Shown in pieces: positions 34,351-43,165 of a stretch of 64,000 nt of DNA. Source of the stretch: Holophagaceae bacterium (GTDB taxonomy: Bacteria; Acidobacteriota; Holophagae; Holophagales; Holophagaceae); contig JAJTBS010000002.1 of the NCBI GenBank assembly GCA_021286765.1, positions 1 to 64,000 on the forward strand. The letters run 5' to 3'. A program made the position numbers and the translations under genes. Position 1 is the stretch's first letter. Each line of letters starts with the position of its first letter. The notes beneath the pieces were generated by a model. It was given only the letters and a program-made list of their open reading frames with translations, ran no database searches and had not been told where the DNA came from.

Positions 34351-35679
34351 TCAGCTCCGCATCATCTCGGCGATGAGGAAGGCCATCTCCAGGCTCTGGG
34401 TGCCGTTCAGGCGGGGATCGCAGCCGGTTTCGTAGGCCTTGGCGAGGTCGGCTTCGGACAGGCCCTCGGTGCCGCCGGTGCATTCGGTGACGGCCTCGCC
34501 GGTGAGCTCGATGTGCACGCCGCCCAGGTGGGAGCCATGGGCCCGGTGGAGCTCGAAGGCCTGGCGCAGCTCGGACAGGATGGCGCTGAACTCGCGGGTC
34601 TTGAGCCCCGTGGCGCTTTCGGTGCCGTTGCCGTGCATGGGGTCGCAGCTCCAGAGCACAGGATGGTCCGTGGCCTGCACGGCCTTCAGCAGGGGCGGCA
34701 GGGCGGCCTGGATTCGGGCGGCGCCGAAGCGGGAAATGAGGGTGATGCGACCGGGTTCCCGCTCCGGATCCAGGCAGGCCAACAGCTCCACCAGGTGATC
34801 CGGCGTGGCGCTGGGGCCGACCTTCACGCTGATGGGGTTGCGGATGCCACGGAGGTACTCGAGGTGGGCGCCGTCCAGCTGGCGGGTGCGTTCACCCACC
34901 CAGAGGGTGTGCGCCCCCAGGTTGTAGTAGCTGCCGTCGTCGTGGATCCACCGGGTGAGGGCTTCCTCGTAGGGCAGCAGCAGGGCCTCGTGGCTGGTGA
35001 AGAAGTCGATGCGCTCCAGCACATCCCGCTGGACGCCCCCCAGGGCCTCAAGAAAGTCCAGCGATTCACGCACCTGGTCCAGGGTGCGGCGGTAGGCGGG
35101 CACCTCCCCGGTGCCTCCTGGCAGCTCCCAGCGTTCGGGGTGGTGCAGGTCTGCGAAGCCCCCGGCCGTGAGGGCCCGCAGGTGGTTCAGGGTGGCGGCG
35201 GCATGGAAGTAGGCTTCCATCATGCGTCCGGGATCCGGACGGCGGGCGGCGGCCTCCGCCTCCAGGCCATTGACGAGGTCGCCTCGGTAGCTGGGCAGCT
35301 CGCGACCCCGGACCAGCTCGGTGGGTTTGCTGCGGGGTTTGGCGAACTGGCCGGCGATGCGGCCCACCCGCACGACGGGTTTGCGCCCGCCGTGGGTGAG
35401 GGCCACGGACATCTGGAGCAGGACGCGCAGCTTGCCTTCGATGGACTCCGGCGTGCAGTCCTTGAACTGCTCGGCGCAATCGCCCCCCTGGAGGAGGAAG
35501 CGGCGGCCGGCGGCTGCTTCCGCCAGGAGGCCACGGAGCCGGTCCACCTCCTCGGGCACGACCAGGGGAGGCATCCGGCGCAGGCGGGCCAGAATTCCCT
35601 CCAGCTCGGAGGGATTGTCATAGACCGGCTGCTGTTGGGCCGGGAAGCGCTGCCAGCTGTGGGGGTTCCAGGGCGTCAT
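34351..35679 (-). CDS. aroF: class II (plant-type) DAHP synthase
   Basis: This enzyme condenses phosphoenolpyruvate and erythrose 4-phosphate, the first step of aromatic amino-acid synthesis. The 442-residue product fits the class II family: FLLQGGDCAEQF, VRVGRIAGQFAKPRS, SHEALLLPYEEAL, VGERTRQLDGAH, KVGPSATPD, ISRFGA, DPMHGN and GGVHIELTGEAVTEC carry the Cys/His/Glu/Asp metal and substrate residues. ATG 35679 fits the usual N-terminus (MTPWNPHSW); upstream in-frame sequence is unrelated. The regulatory additions seen in Mycobacterium are not evident. Confidence 0.95.
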   Translation of the reverse strand: MTPWNPHSWQRFPAQQQPVYDNPSELEGILARLRRMPPLVVPEEVDRLRGLLAEAAAGRRFLLQGGDCAEQFKDCTPESIEGKLRVLLQMSVALTHGGRKPVVRVGRIAGQFAKPRSKPTELVRGRELPSYRGDLVNGLEAEAAARRPDPGRMMEAYFHAAATLNHLRALTAGGFADLHHPERWELPGGTGEVPAYRRTLDQVRESLDFLEALGGVQRDVLERIDFFTSHEALLLPYEEALTRWIHDDGSYYNLGAHTLWVGERTRQLDGAHLEYLRGIRNPISVKVGPSATPDHLVELLACLDPEREPGRITLISRFGAARIQAALPPLLKAVQATDHPVLWSCDPMHGNGTESATGLKTREFSAILSELRQAFELHRAHGSHLGGVHIELTGEAVTECTGGTEGLSEADLAKAYETGCDPRLNGTQSLEMAFLIAEMMRS

Positions 35680-35760
35680 GCCCCATTCTGGCCCGGAACA
35701 CGCATTGGAGCGAGCCGAGTGGAAGCAGATCGTGGCTCCGCCAGGATCTGCGCGGGGGTT

Positions 35761-35792
35761 CCGGGGGTGTGCGCGAAGCGCGGGACCCCCGG
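35761..35792 (-). repeat. 3'-UTR hairpin repeat, copy 3 (after the OmpR-type regulator)
   Basis: Read on the minus strand, this 32-nt element starts 5 nt after the response-regulator stop. Outer arms CCGGGGG and CCCCCGG are perfect, and the inner hairpin is GCGC-TTC-GCGC. Just beyond it (35753-35763 on the plus strand) GCGGGGGTTCC repeats a left arm in the opposite orientation, hinting at a second partial copy. Confidence 0.8.
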
Positions 35793-35797
35793 AATTG

Positions 35798-36526
35798 TCA
35801 TTGGCCCTCGGCCTCCACCTGGGTGATCCAGCGGTAGCCCTCTCCACCCACGGTGGTGATCCAGGGCGAGCCCAGCTCCTCGCCCAGCTTGCGCCGCAGG
35901 TTGGCGATATGGACATCCACGGTCCGGGCGCTGGGCCGGGCATCCTGCTCCCAGGCGAGCTGCAGCAGCTCCTTCCGGCTGTGGGTGCGGCCCGGGTGAG
36001 TGATGAGGATCTCCAGCAGGCGGAACTCCCGCGGCGTCAGCTCCAGCAGGCGGCCGTCACGCCGCGCCTCCAGTCGCGGCAGGTCGAACCGGAACGGGCC
36101 GGAGCGCAGCAGGGGGGGGCGGTCCACGGGGCGCGTGCGCCGCAGGATGGCCTTCACCCGGGCCATCAGTTCAAGCACCGAGAAGGGCTTCACCAGGTAG
36201 TCGTCGGCGCCGAGGCTCAGGCCCTGCACGCGATCCGTCTCCTCGCCACGGGCCGTCAGCATCAAGACGGGAACCTCATCCTTGCGCTCCCGGAGGGTCC
36301 TGAGGACTTCAAAGCCATCCATCTGGGGCAGCATCAGGTCCAGAACGATGAGATCGGCCCGATGGGCGGCGTGGGCTGCCAGGGCGGGCACACCGTCCCC
36401 GGCCGCCTCCACGGAATAGCCTTCGAAGCTCAGGTTGTTGACGAGGAGCTGGCAGAGGGACGGCTCATCCTCCACCACGAGGATGTGGGTCACGGAATCT
36501 CGCTCAAGGATCGGTGGGTTCACCAT
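35798..36526 (-). CDS. OmpR/PhoB-type response regulator
   Basis: The 242-residue regulator has a receiver domain (acidic ED at 19-20, phospho-acceptor Asp63 in LDLMLP, Lys113 in YLVKPF) and a winged-helix DNA-binding domain (LTPREFRLLEILI, RTVDVHIANLRRKLG, VGGEGYRW). I prefer ATG 36526 because GAAGG lies 6 nt upstream. It follows its probable partner kinase on the same strand, but a hairpin and a good promoter match lie between them, so it can be expressed on its own. Confidence 0.95.
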   Translation of the reverse strand: MVNPPILERDSVTHILVVEDEPSLCQLLVNNLSFEGYSVEAAGDGVPALAAHAAHRADLIVLDLMLPQMDGFEVLRTLRERKDEVPVLMLTARGEETDRVQGLSLGADDYLVKPFSVLELMARVKAILRRTRPVDRPPLLRSGPFRFDLPRLEARRDGRLLELTPREFRLLEILITHPGRTHSRKELLQLAWEQDARPSARTVDVHIANLRRKLGEELGSPWITTVGGEGYRWITQVEAEGQ

Positions 36527-36561
36527 GGCGACCTTCACTGGGAATGACAAGATGAAATTTC

Positions 36562-36589
36562 GAATTATTTCCTAAGCCTATTATTTCAA
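36562..36589 (-). promoter_or_regulatory. candidate promoter of the OmpR-type regulator
   Basis: On the minus strand TTGAAA (36589-36584) and TAATTC (36567-36562) are 16 nt apart, in the AT-rich stretch between the kinase stop and the regulator start. This leaves a ~30-nt leader with a ribosome-binding site. Confidence 0.5.
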
Positions 36590-36608
36590 TCGCGGGAATA
36601 TCCAGGTC

Positions 36609-36629
36609 GAACGGCAAATCTCGCCGTTC
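36609..36629 (-). terminator. hairpin at the end of the histidine kinase gene
   Basis: GAACGGC and GCCGTTC (7 bp, 7-nt loop) lie at the kinase stop codon, overlapping it by 2 nt on the minus strand. There is no T-run, so it may only weaken readthrough from the kinase gene into the regulator gene. Confidence 0.35.
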
Positions 36630-38202
36630 ACCCCGCGGCGGGGACTTCGAGCAGGGCGATGAAGCCTTCCCCAGGGGCCGATGAGAAAGTGAGCCCCCAG
36701 CCTTCCTGTTCGGCCACCTGGATGAGCAGGCTCAGGCCGAGACCCTGCCCCTCCCGCTGGAAACCCTCCTTGCCCTGTTCGCGAAGCCGCTGAAAGGGCT
36801 TCCCTAGGGCTTTGAGCTGGTGGGGTTCGAGTCCCTCGCCCTCGTCGCTCACCTGGATGCAGAAGCGCCGGCGGTTCCGCCAAGTCTGGAGGGTGACGCG
36901 GCCCCGGCCGTGGCCGAGGGCGTTTTCCAGGAGGGTGAGCAAGGCCGCCCTCAGGGAGGGCAGGGGAGCATGGCCGGCCTCCTCGGCCAGGCGCAGATCC
37001 AGCTGCCGGCTTTCCAACTCGAAGGCCGGCCTGAGGTCATCGGCGACTTCCGTGAACCAGGCCCGGGTCGCCTGATTGCGGGGACTGGAGGGGCCCCCGC
37101 CCCGGATCACGCGCAGGCCGCTCTCGATGATGGTGGTGAGGTGGTCCACCTCCTCGCCGATCTTCAGGAGCTCTTCGTCCGCACGATCCGCGCTGAGCCG
37201 ACCCAGCCGGAGGGAATCGCAGCGGAACTTGAGGATGGCCAGGGGCGTCTTGAGGCTGTGGGTCATGGAGGCGAGGCGGTCAGCATCGAGGACCGCCTTG
37301 CGCCGGCTGCGGTGCCGGAGCCAGAGCCCCAAGAGGATGGCCGTGCCGACCAGGGCGGATACCCCCGAGGCGAGCCAGTAGCGCCGTCGCAGGAATTTCC
37401 GGAAGGCTGCCTGCTGCTGGTCAAAGCCCACCCCAGCGAGCATCCATCCGTCCCCGAAGGCATTGGTCTTGGTGGCGCTGCCCAGCGGCAGGGTCGACAG
37501 CCGCTCCGCATCCACCTGGAGGTTGGGCTCGGCCCCCCAGGGCTCCAGCTTCAGGTCCCAGCGTTCCAGGTCGGCCTCCTGCGCGAGCCCCATCCGGAGG
37601 GCCCGGTTGGGGGCCAGGGCCTTGCCCAGTTCAAGCTCGACCTCCGGTGATCCCGGCCGCCATCGCTTGATGACCAGCCAGCGGTCTGAGAGGAGGACCA
37701 CGGAGGCGACCTTTCCGAAATCGGGATCCTGCCCCCGGGGTGGATTCCACTCAAAGCGCTGGGCCATCTCCGCATGGGAAAACCAGCCCAGATACCGCTG
37801 GGCCAGGATGGCGTTCCGGGGTTCGACCAGCCGATCGCCCTGGCGGATCCAGAGGCGGCGGCCATCAAAGCGGTCCAGCAAGGCCACGGTGAGCGGCTGG
37901 TCGACCAGGAATTTCCGGACGTCGGCCTCGTCGCCGGTCCGGACGGATTGGAGGATGGGGAGGGTCTTCCAGTGCCGCTCCACAGCCTCGAAGTCCACCC
38001 AGTGGGCTTCCATGAAGCTGTTCCGCCCCTTGTCCAGCTGATCCAGCCGGTAGAGCCGGGGGGCCATGATGAGCATCGCGGCGGTGGCAAGGCCCGCGAG
38101 GACCAGCAGCACGATGCCGCTGCGCTGCTGGAGCTGCTGCCAGCGCGAAGGGCCCATGCCGGGATGCAGGACGCGGTAGCGGGAGGTTCGATGGCGATAC
38201 AT
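36628..38202 (-). CDS. sensor histidine kinase, periplasmic domain, partner of the OmpR-type regulator
   Basis: The 524-residue product has two membrane helices (about 30-50 and 272-290) around a ~220-residue periplasmic domain of no family I recognise. The cytoplasmic part has a HisKA domain with His315 in MTHSLKTPL, and a HATPase domain (LLENALGHG, DEGEGLEP, GLGLSLL). The sensor domain is rich in Trp and Arg. The regulator gene follows 101 nt later. The start at ATG 38202 could be a few codons later. The sensed signal is unknown. Confidence 0.9.
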   Translation of the reverse strand: MYRHRTSRYRVLHPGMGPSRWQQLQQRSGIVLLVLAGLATAAMLIMAPRLYRLDQLDKGRNSFMEAHWVDFEAVERHWKTLPILQSVRTGDEADVRKFLVDQPLTVALLDRFDGRRLWIRQGDRLVEPRNAILAQRYLGWFSHAEMAQRFEWNPPRGQDPDFGKVASVVLLSDRWLVIKRWRPGSPEVELELGKALAPNRALRMGLAQEADLERWDLKLEPWGAEPNLQVDAERLSTLPLGSATKTNAFGDGWMLAGVGFDQQQAAFRKFLRRRYWLASGVSALVGTAILLGLWLRHRSRRKAVLDADRLASMTHSLKTPLAILKFRCDSLRLGRLSADRADEELLKIGEEVDHLTTIIESGLRVIRGGGPSSPRNQATRAWFTEVADDLRPAFELESRQLDLRLAEEAGHAPLPSLRAALLTLLENALGHGRGRVTLQTWRNRRRFCIQVSDEGEGLEPHQLKALGKPFQRLREQGKEGFQREGQGLGLSLLIQVAEQEGWGLTFSSAPGEGFIALLEVPAAG

Positions 38203-38263
38203 GAAGGCCCAGGGCGAAAGTGACCTTCAGGTTACCGCCTGGGGCGCAGGCGTCGACAGACGA

Positions 38264-39232
38264 TCAGCCCAGGGCCAGCATCCGTTCCAGGGGCTGGAGG
38301 GCCCGGCGCCGCAGAGGTTCGTCCAGGAGGATCGCCGGTTTCAGGTCCCGCAGGCAGAGGTAGAGCTTCTCCAGGCTGTTGAGCTTCATGTAGGGGCAGA
38401 GGCTGCAGTTGCAGCCGCTGTCGGCGGGCGCGGGGATCAACTCGGCCTCGGGGCGCCGCTGGCGCATCTGGTGGAGGATCCCGGCCTCGGTGGCCACGAT
38501 GAAGGCCTTGGCGCTGTCCTTGGCCACGAAGTTGAGCAGGGCGGCCGTGGAGCCCACGAAATCCGCCAGCTGGCTCACGGTGGCGTCGCATTCGGGATGG
38601 GCGATGAGCTTGGCCGCGGGGTGCTGGGCCTTGAGTGCGGCCAGGCGCTTGGCCGTGAACTGCTCGTGCACGATGCAAAAACCCGGAAAGAGCACCATGT
38701 CCCGGCCGGTCTGCTTCATGACCCACTTGCCCAGGTGGCGGTCCGGGGCGAAGACGAGCTTGCGATCCTTCGGCAGGCTCTCCACCACCCGCACGGCGTT
38801 GCTGCTGGTGCAGATGATGGTGCTGAGGGCCTTCACGCCCGCGGAGCAGTTGATGTAGCTCACCACGTCGTGATCGGGATAATGCTTCAGCCACTCCTCG
38901 AAGTGGTCAGCAGGGCAGCGGTCTGCCAGGCTGCAGCCGGCATCCATGTCGGGAATCACCACGGTCTTGGTCGGGTTGAGGATCTTGGCGGTCTCGGCCA
39001 TGAAATGAACGCCGCAGAAGGCGATGACGTCGGCATCGGCCTTGGCGGCCTGCTGGCTCAACTGGAGGCTGTCGCCCACGAAGTCGGCCAGGTCCTGGAT
39101 CTCGGGCTCCTGGTAGTAGTGGGCCAGGAGCACGGCCTTGCGCTCGGATTTGAGGCGCCGGATCTCGGCCACCAGGTCGACGCCGGCGGGGATGCTCTCG
39201 AGGTCGGGGACGTAGGGGGCGGTCAGATCCAT
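38264..39232 (-). CDS. nadA: quinolinate synthase A
   Basis: NadA condenses iminoaspartate with dihydroxyacetone phosphate to quinolinate, en route to NAD. The 322-residue product has the family's cysteines for the 4Fe-4S cluster: CGVHFMAETAKIL (~88), the CSAGVKAL region and the CNCSLCPYMKLNSLEK segment near residue 275. Further family motifs are LAHYYQEPEIQDLADFVGDS and HPECDATV. Neither nadB nor nadC is nearby, so de novo NAD genes are dispersed. ATG 39232 fits the usual start (MDLTAPYVP). Confidence 0.96.
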   Translation of the reverse strand: MDLTAPYVPDLESIPAGVDLVAEIRRLKSERKAVLLAHYYQEPEIQDLADFVGDSLQLSQQAAKADADVIAFCGVHFMAETAKILNPTKTVVIPDMDAGCSLADRCPADHFEEWLKHYPDHDVVSYINCSAGVKALSTIICTSSNAVRVVESLPKDRKLVFAPDRHLGKWVMKQTGRDMVLFPGFCIVHEQFTAKRLAALKAQHPAAKLIAHPECDATVSQLADFVGSTAALLNFVAKDSAKAFIVATEAGILHQMRQRRPEAELIPAPADSGCNCSLCPYMKLNSLEKLYLCLRDLKPAILLDEPLRRRALQPLERMLALG

Positions 39233-39555
39233 GTCCTGATTCTATCCCTTGTCGAGAAACCGACGGATTCGGAGTCCAGGATCCGGATGATCAAAAGCTT
39301 CGGCGAAGGCCGCGCGTTCCCAGGCCAGGGCGGCGGGGCGTGGCAGTCCCGCCTGGTGGCCCTGGAGGTTCCCGAGCAAAAAAAGAGCCCGTTCGCAGGC
39401 AGCAAAACCTGTTGTCACAAGCGGGCTTCGGCTATCCTGGGGGTGGATCGCAGGGTCCAGGTGGATATGGGAATCCGATGGCTGCCCCGGTTGGGCGGAC
39501 ATCGGACCCGGTCTATTTGGATTCATGCCTAATCACCATTCCAGGGGGGGGACAC
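39233..39555. other. intergenic region with a minus-strand terminator-like hairpin and possible glnN promoter
   Basis: The 323-nt gap between nadA (minus) and glnN (plus) contains AGCCCGTT..AAGCGGGCT arms (about 39385-39427). On the minus strand they are followed by a run of seven T (AAAAAAA at 39378-39384), the shape of an intrinsic terminator. It has no obvious minus-strand gene in front of it, so a small RNA is possible. TTGTCA (39412-39417) and TATCCT (39433-39438) may form a glnN promoter with a short 15-nt spacer. A 94-codon open frame (39242-39526, minus) just upstream of nadA is unproven. Confidence 0.4.
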
Positions 39556-41715
39556 ATGGCCAAGGCTCAGGCGCCAGACACTTCCAGCATCTCACGGCTG
39601 GATCAGACCAAGATCAGCCAGTACTTCGGCTGCAATACGTTCAGCGAGCGCACCATGCGCGAGCGGCTGCAGAAGGATGTGTACAAAGCCTACCGCCAGG
39701 CGCTGAAGCGCGGCGAGGCCCTGTCGCCTGAGGTGGCGAAGAGCGTGGCGCTGGCCATGAAGGAGTGGGCCCTGGAGCAGGGGTGTACCCACTTCACGCA
39801 CTGGTTCCTGCCCATGACCGGCGCCACCGCCGAGAAGCACGACGCCTTCATCACCTGGGACGAACCCGGCGTGGTGATCGAGCGCTTCAGCGGCAGCCAG
39901 CTCATCCAGGGTGAGCCCGACGCCAGCTCCTTCCCCAGCGGCGGCCTGCGCGCCACCTTCGAGGCCCGCGGCTACACCGCCTGGGATCCCGCCAGCCCGG
40001 CCTTCATCATGGAAGGGCCCCTGGGCAAGACGCTCTGCATCCCGACGGCCTTCGTGGGATATCACGGCGAGGCGCTGGACCACAAAGTGCCGCTGCTGCG
40101 CTCCATGGACGTGGTGTCCGTGGCTGCCCGAAACGCCCTCAAGCACTTCGGCGTGAACGCGGAATCCGTGGTGGCCCAGTGCGGCCCCGAGCAGGAATAC
40201 TTCGCGGTGGACATGGAGCTGGCCCAGCAGCGCCCCGACCTGATGTTCGCCAACCGCACCCTCCAGGGCGCCCGGCCCCCGAAGGGGCAGGAACTGGAAG
40301 ACCACTACTTCGGCAGCATCAAGGAGCGCGTCCTGGGCTTCATGCAGGAGGTGGAACTGGAGTGCTTCAAGCTGGGCATCCCCGCCAAGACCCGGCACAA
40401 CGAGGTGGCGCCCAACCAGTTCGAGATCGCGCCCATCTATGAGGCCGCGAACCTGGCCAGCGACCACAACCAGCTGCTCATGGAGATCCTCAAGTCGGTG
40501 GGCGAGCGGCACGGCCTGGCGATCCTCTTGCACGAGAAGCCCTTTGCCGGTGTCAACGGCAGCGGCAAGCATGTGAACTGGAGCATCGCCACAGACGAAG
40601 GGCAGAACCTGCTGGAGCCCGGCCACACGCCCGAGGAGAACCTGCAGTTCCTCTACTTCCTCAGCGCCACGCTGAAGGCCATCCACACCCATGGCGGCCT
40701 GCTGCGGGCCTCCATCGCCTTCGCGGGCAATGACCACCGGCTCGGCGCCAACGAGGCGCCCCCGGCCATCATGTCCGCCTTCCTCGGGGCCCAGCTGAAC
40801 CACATCCTGGACGCCATCGAGAAGGGCGCAGCCACGGATGCCTCCAGCCAGAAGATCATCGACCTGGGCATCGGCAACCTGCCCCGCATCGAGAAGGACG
40901 CCACAGACCGCAACCGCACCAGCCCCTTCGCCTTCACGGGCAACAAGTTCGAGTTCCGCGCTGTGGGATCCAGCCAGCCCATCGCCCTGCCCCTGACGGT
41001 GATCAACGCCGCCGTGGCCGAGGCCCTGGACGCCCTGACTGCCAAACTGGAAGCGGAGCTCAAGGCCGGCAAGGAGCACAAGGCTGCCGTCCTTTCCGTG
41101 GTGCGCCAGACCATCATCGAGACCAAGGCCATCCGCTTCGAGGGCAACGGCTACTCCGAAGAATGGAAGGCCGAGGCCGAGCGCCGCGGGCTGCCCCATG
41201 CCAAGGACACCGTGGCCGCCCTCCACATCTGGGAAGAGCCTGCGGTCAAGGCCGTGCTCGCCAAGCCCGGCATCCTGTCCGAGGGTGAGCAGGAATCCCG
41301 CCTCCACATCCGCCACGAGGAGTATCAGAAGGTCATCGCCATCGAGACCCAGGTCCTGCGCCAGATGGCCGAGACCCAGATCCTGCCCTCCGTCACCGCC
41401 GACCTGGGCGCCCGGGCCGACAGCCTCGCCAAGCTGGCCGCCGCGGGCATCGCCGTGCCCGAGGCCCTGAAGGCCGCGCTGCAGGCCCAGGCCACGCTCG
41501 CAGGCGAGGCCCAGGCCCGCCTGGCCGCCATGAAGGCCGCCCTGGCCAAGGCTGAGGCGCTTGAGGATCTGCACGCCCGCACCGAAGCCTTCGGCACCGA
41601 CGTCAACCAGTCCAAGCACGCCCTCCGGGAAGTGCTCGACGCCCTTGAGGATGCCTGCGACGCCGACCTGTGGCCCCTGCCGAAGTACTGGCAGCTGCTC
41701 TCCCCCCTGCTCTAG
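39556..41715 (+). CDS. glnN: type III glutamine synthetase
   Basis: GSIII makes glutamine from glutamate, ammonia and ATP and forms large dodecamers unrelated in length to GSI. The 719-residue product is full length for GSIII (about 700-730), with family motifs including HFTHWFLPMTG, AKHDAFI, EQEYFAVD, NEVAPNQFEIAP, HVNWSIATDEGQNLLEPG, FAFTGNKFEFRAVGSSQP and a long C-terminal helical tail. ATG 39556 has a G-rich ribosome-binding site 5-12 nt upstream. It is a monocistronic unit ended by a strong terminator. No nitrogen regulator is close. Confidence 0.94.
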   Translation: MAKAQAPDTSSISRLDQTKISQYFGCNTFSERTMRERLQKDVYKAYRQALKRGEALSPEVAKSVALAMKEWALEQGCTHFTHWFLPMTGATAEKHDAFITWDEPGVVIERFSGSQLIQGEPDASSFPSGGLRATFEARGYTAWDPASPAFIMEGPLGKTLCIPTAFVGYHGEALDHKVPLLRSMDVVSVAARNALKHFGVNAESVVAQCGPEQEYFAVDMELAQQRPDLMFANRTLQGARPPKGQELEDHYFGSIKERVLGFMQEVELECFKLGIPAKTRHNEVAPNQFEIAPIYEAANLASDHNQLLMEILKSVGERHGLAILLHEKPFAGVNGSGKHVNWSIATDEGQNLLEPGHTPEENLQFLYFLSATLKAIHTHGGLLRASIAFAGNDHRLGANEAPPAIMSAFLGAQLNHILDAIEKGAATDASSQKIIDLGIGNLPRIEKDATDRNRTSPFAFTGNKFEFRAVGSSQPIALPLTVINAAVAEALDALTAKLEAELKAGKEHKAAVLSVVRQTIIETKAIRFEGNGYSEEWKAEAERRGLPHAKDTVAALHIWEEPAVKAVLAKPGILSEGEQESRLHIRHEEYQKVIAIETQVLRQMAETQILPSVTADLGARADSLAKLAAAGIAVPEALKAALQAQATLAGEAQARLAAMKAALAKAEALEDLHARTEAFGTDVNQSKHALREVLDALEDACDADLWPLPKYWQLLSPLL

Positions 41716-41735
41716 GTCCAGCGAGTCCCTTGCAG

Positions 41736-41765
41736 AACGGGCCGCGGAAGCGGCCCGTTTCCGTT
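41736..41765 (+). terminator. terminator after glnN
   Basis: A perfect 10-bp stem, AACGGGCCGC (41736-41745) with GCGGCCCGTT (41750-41759), has a GGAA loop and is followed by TCCGTTTATT. It sits between convergent glnN and rfaE2, ending at the rfaE2 stop. Confidence 0.8.
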
Positions 41766-42253
41766 TATTCGAGGGTGACACCGCGGCCGGTGCGGATGCG
41801 CTGCTCGATGCGCGATGTGCTGTGTCCCGGGAGGAACGGGATGAGCACCAGGCGGCCCCCACGGTGCTCCACCAGATCCCGACCCACCACCGTCTCCGGC
41901 GTATAGTCGCCGCCTTTCACCAGGACGTCGGGCTGGAGGGCGCGGATGAGCTCGAAGGGTGTGTCCTCGTCGAAGCGGATCACCGCATCCACGCTGCGCA
42001 GGCCCAGGAGGACGGCTGCACGGGCGGACTCGTCCTGCAGGGGGCGGCCCGCGCCCTTGAGGCGGGCCACGGAGGCATCGCTGTTCAGGCCCACCACGAG
42101 GAAGTCGCCCAGGGCCCGGGCATCCGCCAGGTACTGAACGTGACCGGGGTGGACGAGGTCGAAGCAGCCGTTGGTGAAGCAGAGGGTCTTCGGCCGGGGC
42201 ATAGCCTCAAGGAAGGCTTCGGGGGTCTGGAAGAAACGGGTCAGTGACGGCAT
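41765..42253 (-). CDS. rfaE2: D-glycero-beta-D-manno-heptose 1-phosphate adenylyltransferase (RfaE2/HldC type)
   Basis: The 162-residue product is the stand-alone nucleotidyltransferase half of HldE, which activates heptose for lipopolysaccharide core synthesis. The HxGH motif is HPGH in [38 protein letters not shown] and the C-terminal [11 protein letters not shown] match this family. The sugar kinase half must be elsewhere. Its presence agrees with a Gram-negative envelope containing heptose. Start is ATG 42253; divergent fmdB-like gene begins 55 nt away. Confidence 0.9.
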   Translation of the reverse strand: MPSLTRFFQTPEAFLEAMPRPKTLCFTNGCFDLVHPGHVQYLADARALGDFLVVGLNSDASVARLKGAGRPLQDESARAAVLLGLRSVDAVIRFDEDTPFELIRALQPDVLVKGGDYTPETVVGRDLVEHRGGRLVLIPFLPGHSTSRIEQRIRTGRGVTLE

Positions 42254-42272
42254 CGAAGGACCTGGATAAAAT
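42244..42272 (+). promoter_or_regulatory. candidate promoter of the FmdB-family gene
   Basis: GTGACG (42244-42249) and TAAAAT (42267-42272) are 17 nt apart, upstream of the gene at 42309. The -35 box overlaps the start of the divergent rfaE2. Confidence 0.4.
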
Positions 42273-42308
42273 CATCGGTTCGGGGACGATTCCCAGGAGA
42301 AGTCTGCC

Positions 42309-42575
42309 ATGCCCCTCTACGAGTACCGTTGCGAAGCTTGTGGCCAGCCCGAAGAGAAGCTGGAGAGCCTGTCTGCGCCGACTTCGCATGAATGCCCTAG
42401 CTGCAAGGCCCCGGAGGGAATGAAGCGCCAGTTGTCCGTGGCCGCCTTTGCGCTGACGGGGGCCGGCTGGTACAAGGGCGCGGCCTCCGAGCCCGCCGCG
42501 ACCCCACAGGCCGAGGCGCCCAAATCCGGTCACGGCTGTGCGGCCGGTGGCTGCGGTTGTCCCTTGGCCGGGTGA
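42309..42575 (+). CDS. FmdB-family zinc-ribbon protein
   Basis: The 88-residue product has the FmdB/CxxC-CxxC start MPLYEYRCEACGQPEE..., with CEAC and CPSC forming a zinc ribbon at residues 8-11 and 29-32 or so. The C-terminal part ends in further cysteines (CAAGGCGCP), which may bind a metal. The family role is unclear: proposed transcription regulator of formamidase in Methylophilus. AGGAG lies upstream. It stands alone before the rpsL operon. Confidence 0.85.
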   Translation: MPLYEYRCEACGQPEEKLESLSAPTSHECPSCKAPEGMKRQLSVAAFALTGAGWYKGAASEPAATPQAEAPKSGHGCAAGGCGCPLAG

Positions 42576-42602
42576 TGTCCGCCTCAATTCACACTTGATG
42601 CG

Positions 42603-42630
42603 TTGACTTTCAGGGGCTTTCCGATAGCCT
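42603..42630 (+). promoter_or_regulatory. candidate str operon promoter
   Basis: TTGACT (42603-42608) and TAGCCT (42625-42630) are 16 nt apart. The leader to rpsL is about 120 nt. TTGACT is a near-perfect -35 box in otherwise GC-rich DNA. Confidence 0.5.
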
Positions 42631-42755
42631 AGATGGTTCCGGCCCTGTGGGTCGGCGCAGGTTTTCATCCGTCCGACGTTCCCCGGCGTGTTTTGCTTCC
42701 GGCGAACCTCTCGGGCCCAGGCCCGGATCCACCGGCGCCTTCCTAGGAGGATGGT

Positions 42756-43154
42756 GTGCCTACCATCAATCAGCTGATCCGCTTTGGGCGGAAGACGTTC
42801 ATCAACAAGACCAAGAGCCCCGCGCTCGACGCCTGCCCGCAGAAGCGCGGCGTGTGCACCCGCGTGTTCACCACCACCCCGAAGAAGCCGAACTCCGCGC
42901 TTCGCAAGGTGGCCCGTGTGCGCCTCACCAACGGCATCGAGTGCACGACCTACATCCCGGGCGTGGGCCACAACCTGCAGGAGCACAGCATCGTGCTCAT
43001 CCGCGGCGGCCGCGTGAAGGACCTGCCGGGCGTGCGCTACCACGTGGTGCGCGGCACCCTGGACGCCACCGGCGTCGCGGGCCGCAACCAGTCCCGTTCC
43101 AAGTACGGCGCCAAGCGCCCCAAGGCTGGCGCCGCGCCGGCCAAGAAGAAGTAG
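42756..43154 (+). CDS. rpsL: 30S ribosomal protein S12
   Basis: S12 is at the decoding centre. The 132-residue product is standard: [13 protein letters not shown] at the start, [13 protein letters not shown] (streptomycin-site lysine retained, so no resistance change here), GHNLQEHS and [13 protein letters not shown]. It starts at GTG 42756 with AGGAGG 6-8 nt upstream. It is the first gene of the str operon; rpsG follows after 11 nt. Confidence 0.97.
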   Translation: MPTINQLIRFGRKTFINKTKSPALDACPQKRGVCTRVFTTTPKKPNSALRKVARVRLTNGIECTTYIPGVGHNLQEHSIVLIRGGRVKDLPGVRYHVVRGTLDATGVAGRNQSRSKYGAKRPKAGAAPAKKK

Positions 43155-43165
43155 GGAGGTAGACC

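Noticed and set aside
36825..36845. tRNA T-loop-like GGTTCGAGTCCC
   Set aside because: It lies inside the histidine kinase gene and no acceptor or anticodon arm flanks it.
39242..39526. 94-codon minus-strand frame ending 9 nt before nadA
   Set aside because: Third-position composition is mixed and it runs through a terminator-like T-run; not enough to call a gene, though not excluded.
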